Positions 50,519 to 50,521 of a DNA stretch of 50,521 nucleotides are shown in pieces (position 1 is the stretch's first letter; each line of letters opens with the position of its first letter). The notes under the pieces were generated by a model. The model ran no database searches, was not told where the DNA came from, and saw only the letters and a program-made list of their open reading frames with translations. A program made the translations under genes and the position numbers. Source of the DNA: UBA10365 sp041441915 (GTDB taxonomy: Bacteria; Pseudomonadota; Alphaproteobacteria; Rhodobacterales; Rhodobacteraceae); assembly GCA_041441915.1 (NCBI GenBank), contig JASDRS010000024.1:1-50521 (forward strand), given 5' to 3'.

Positions 50519-50521
50519 AAG

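Overview
The window looks like chromosomal DNA of a marine alphaproteobacterium, most likely Rhodobacterales (Roseobacter-type). This rests on the leuS-lptE-holA order, the divergent hemE/hemC pair, a Rhodobacteraceae-type porin, the DUF3576 lipoprotein and the carboxynorspermidine polyamine route. It is inference from gene content, not a phylogeny. No CRISPR array, rRNA operon or intact phage was seen.

Layout. (1) 1-10.4 kb, almost all minus strand: the broken 3' end of an IS6-family transposase abuts an AT-rich lipid A modification pair (EptA-like phosphoethanolamine transferase and PAP2 phosphatase). Upstream of these lie gyrB, a LysE exporter, holA, lptE, leuS and a DUF3576 lipoprotein. 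(2) 10.8-16.6 kb: an outer-membrane porin with a clear terminator, a TPR-sulfotransferase, a decayed SDR dehydrogenase pseudogene, a rhodanese and a small membrane-anchored protein. (3) 16.6-26.1 kb: a nonulosonic (sialic-type) acid locus in two arms. The minus arm is aminotransferase, CMP-sugar synthetase, GMC oxidoreductase and an unusual WaaA/Kdo-transferase homologue. The plus arm is neuB-neuC. A TrkH potassium transporter and a voltage-gated-type K+ channel lie between the arms. (4) 26.4-30.0 kb: nspC plus carboxynorspermidine dehydrogenase (polyamines), and an enolase-superfamily enzyme. (5) 30.0-40.3 kb: an island-like block. Its core is a tight seven-gene operon: a HAD-UbiA fusion, DprE1-like oxidase, DprE2-like reductase, GT-C-like membrane protein, extended SDR, FAD oxidoreductase and GtrA. 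The core matches the mycobacterial polyprenyl-phospho-arabinose pathway. Both flanks carry broken genes (integrase N-termini, an iron-alcohol-dehydrogenase tail and a GntR-regulator tail), and the right flank ends at tRNA-Cys. (6) 40.3-50.5 kb: DMT exporter, HD-domain protein, hemE/hemC, the tesA-ybbA-ybbP triad, a hydantoinase/oxoprolinase gene frameshifted in a five-G run near its start, and tRNA-Met(CAT).

How it fits together: much of the accessory content concerns the cell envelope, namely lipid A decoration, LPS assembly (LptE), nonulosonate supply and transfer, a sulfotransferase, and a lipid-linked pentose donor pathway. The two most interesting systems are the DprE1/DprE2/HAD-UbiA/GtrA operon, an apparent polyprenyl-phospho-arabinose machine in a Gram-negative, and the pairing of a divergent Kdo-transferase homologue with a CMP-nonulosonate synthetase.
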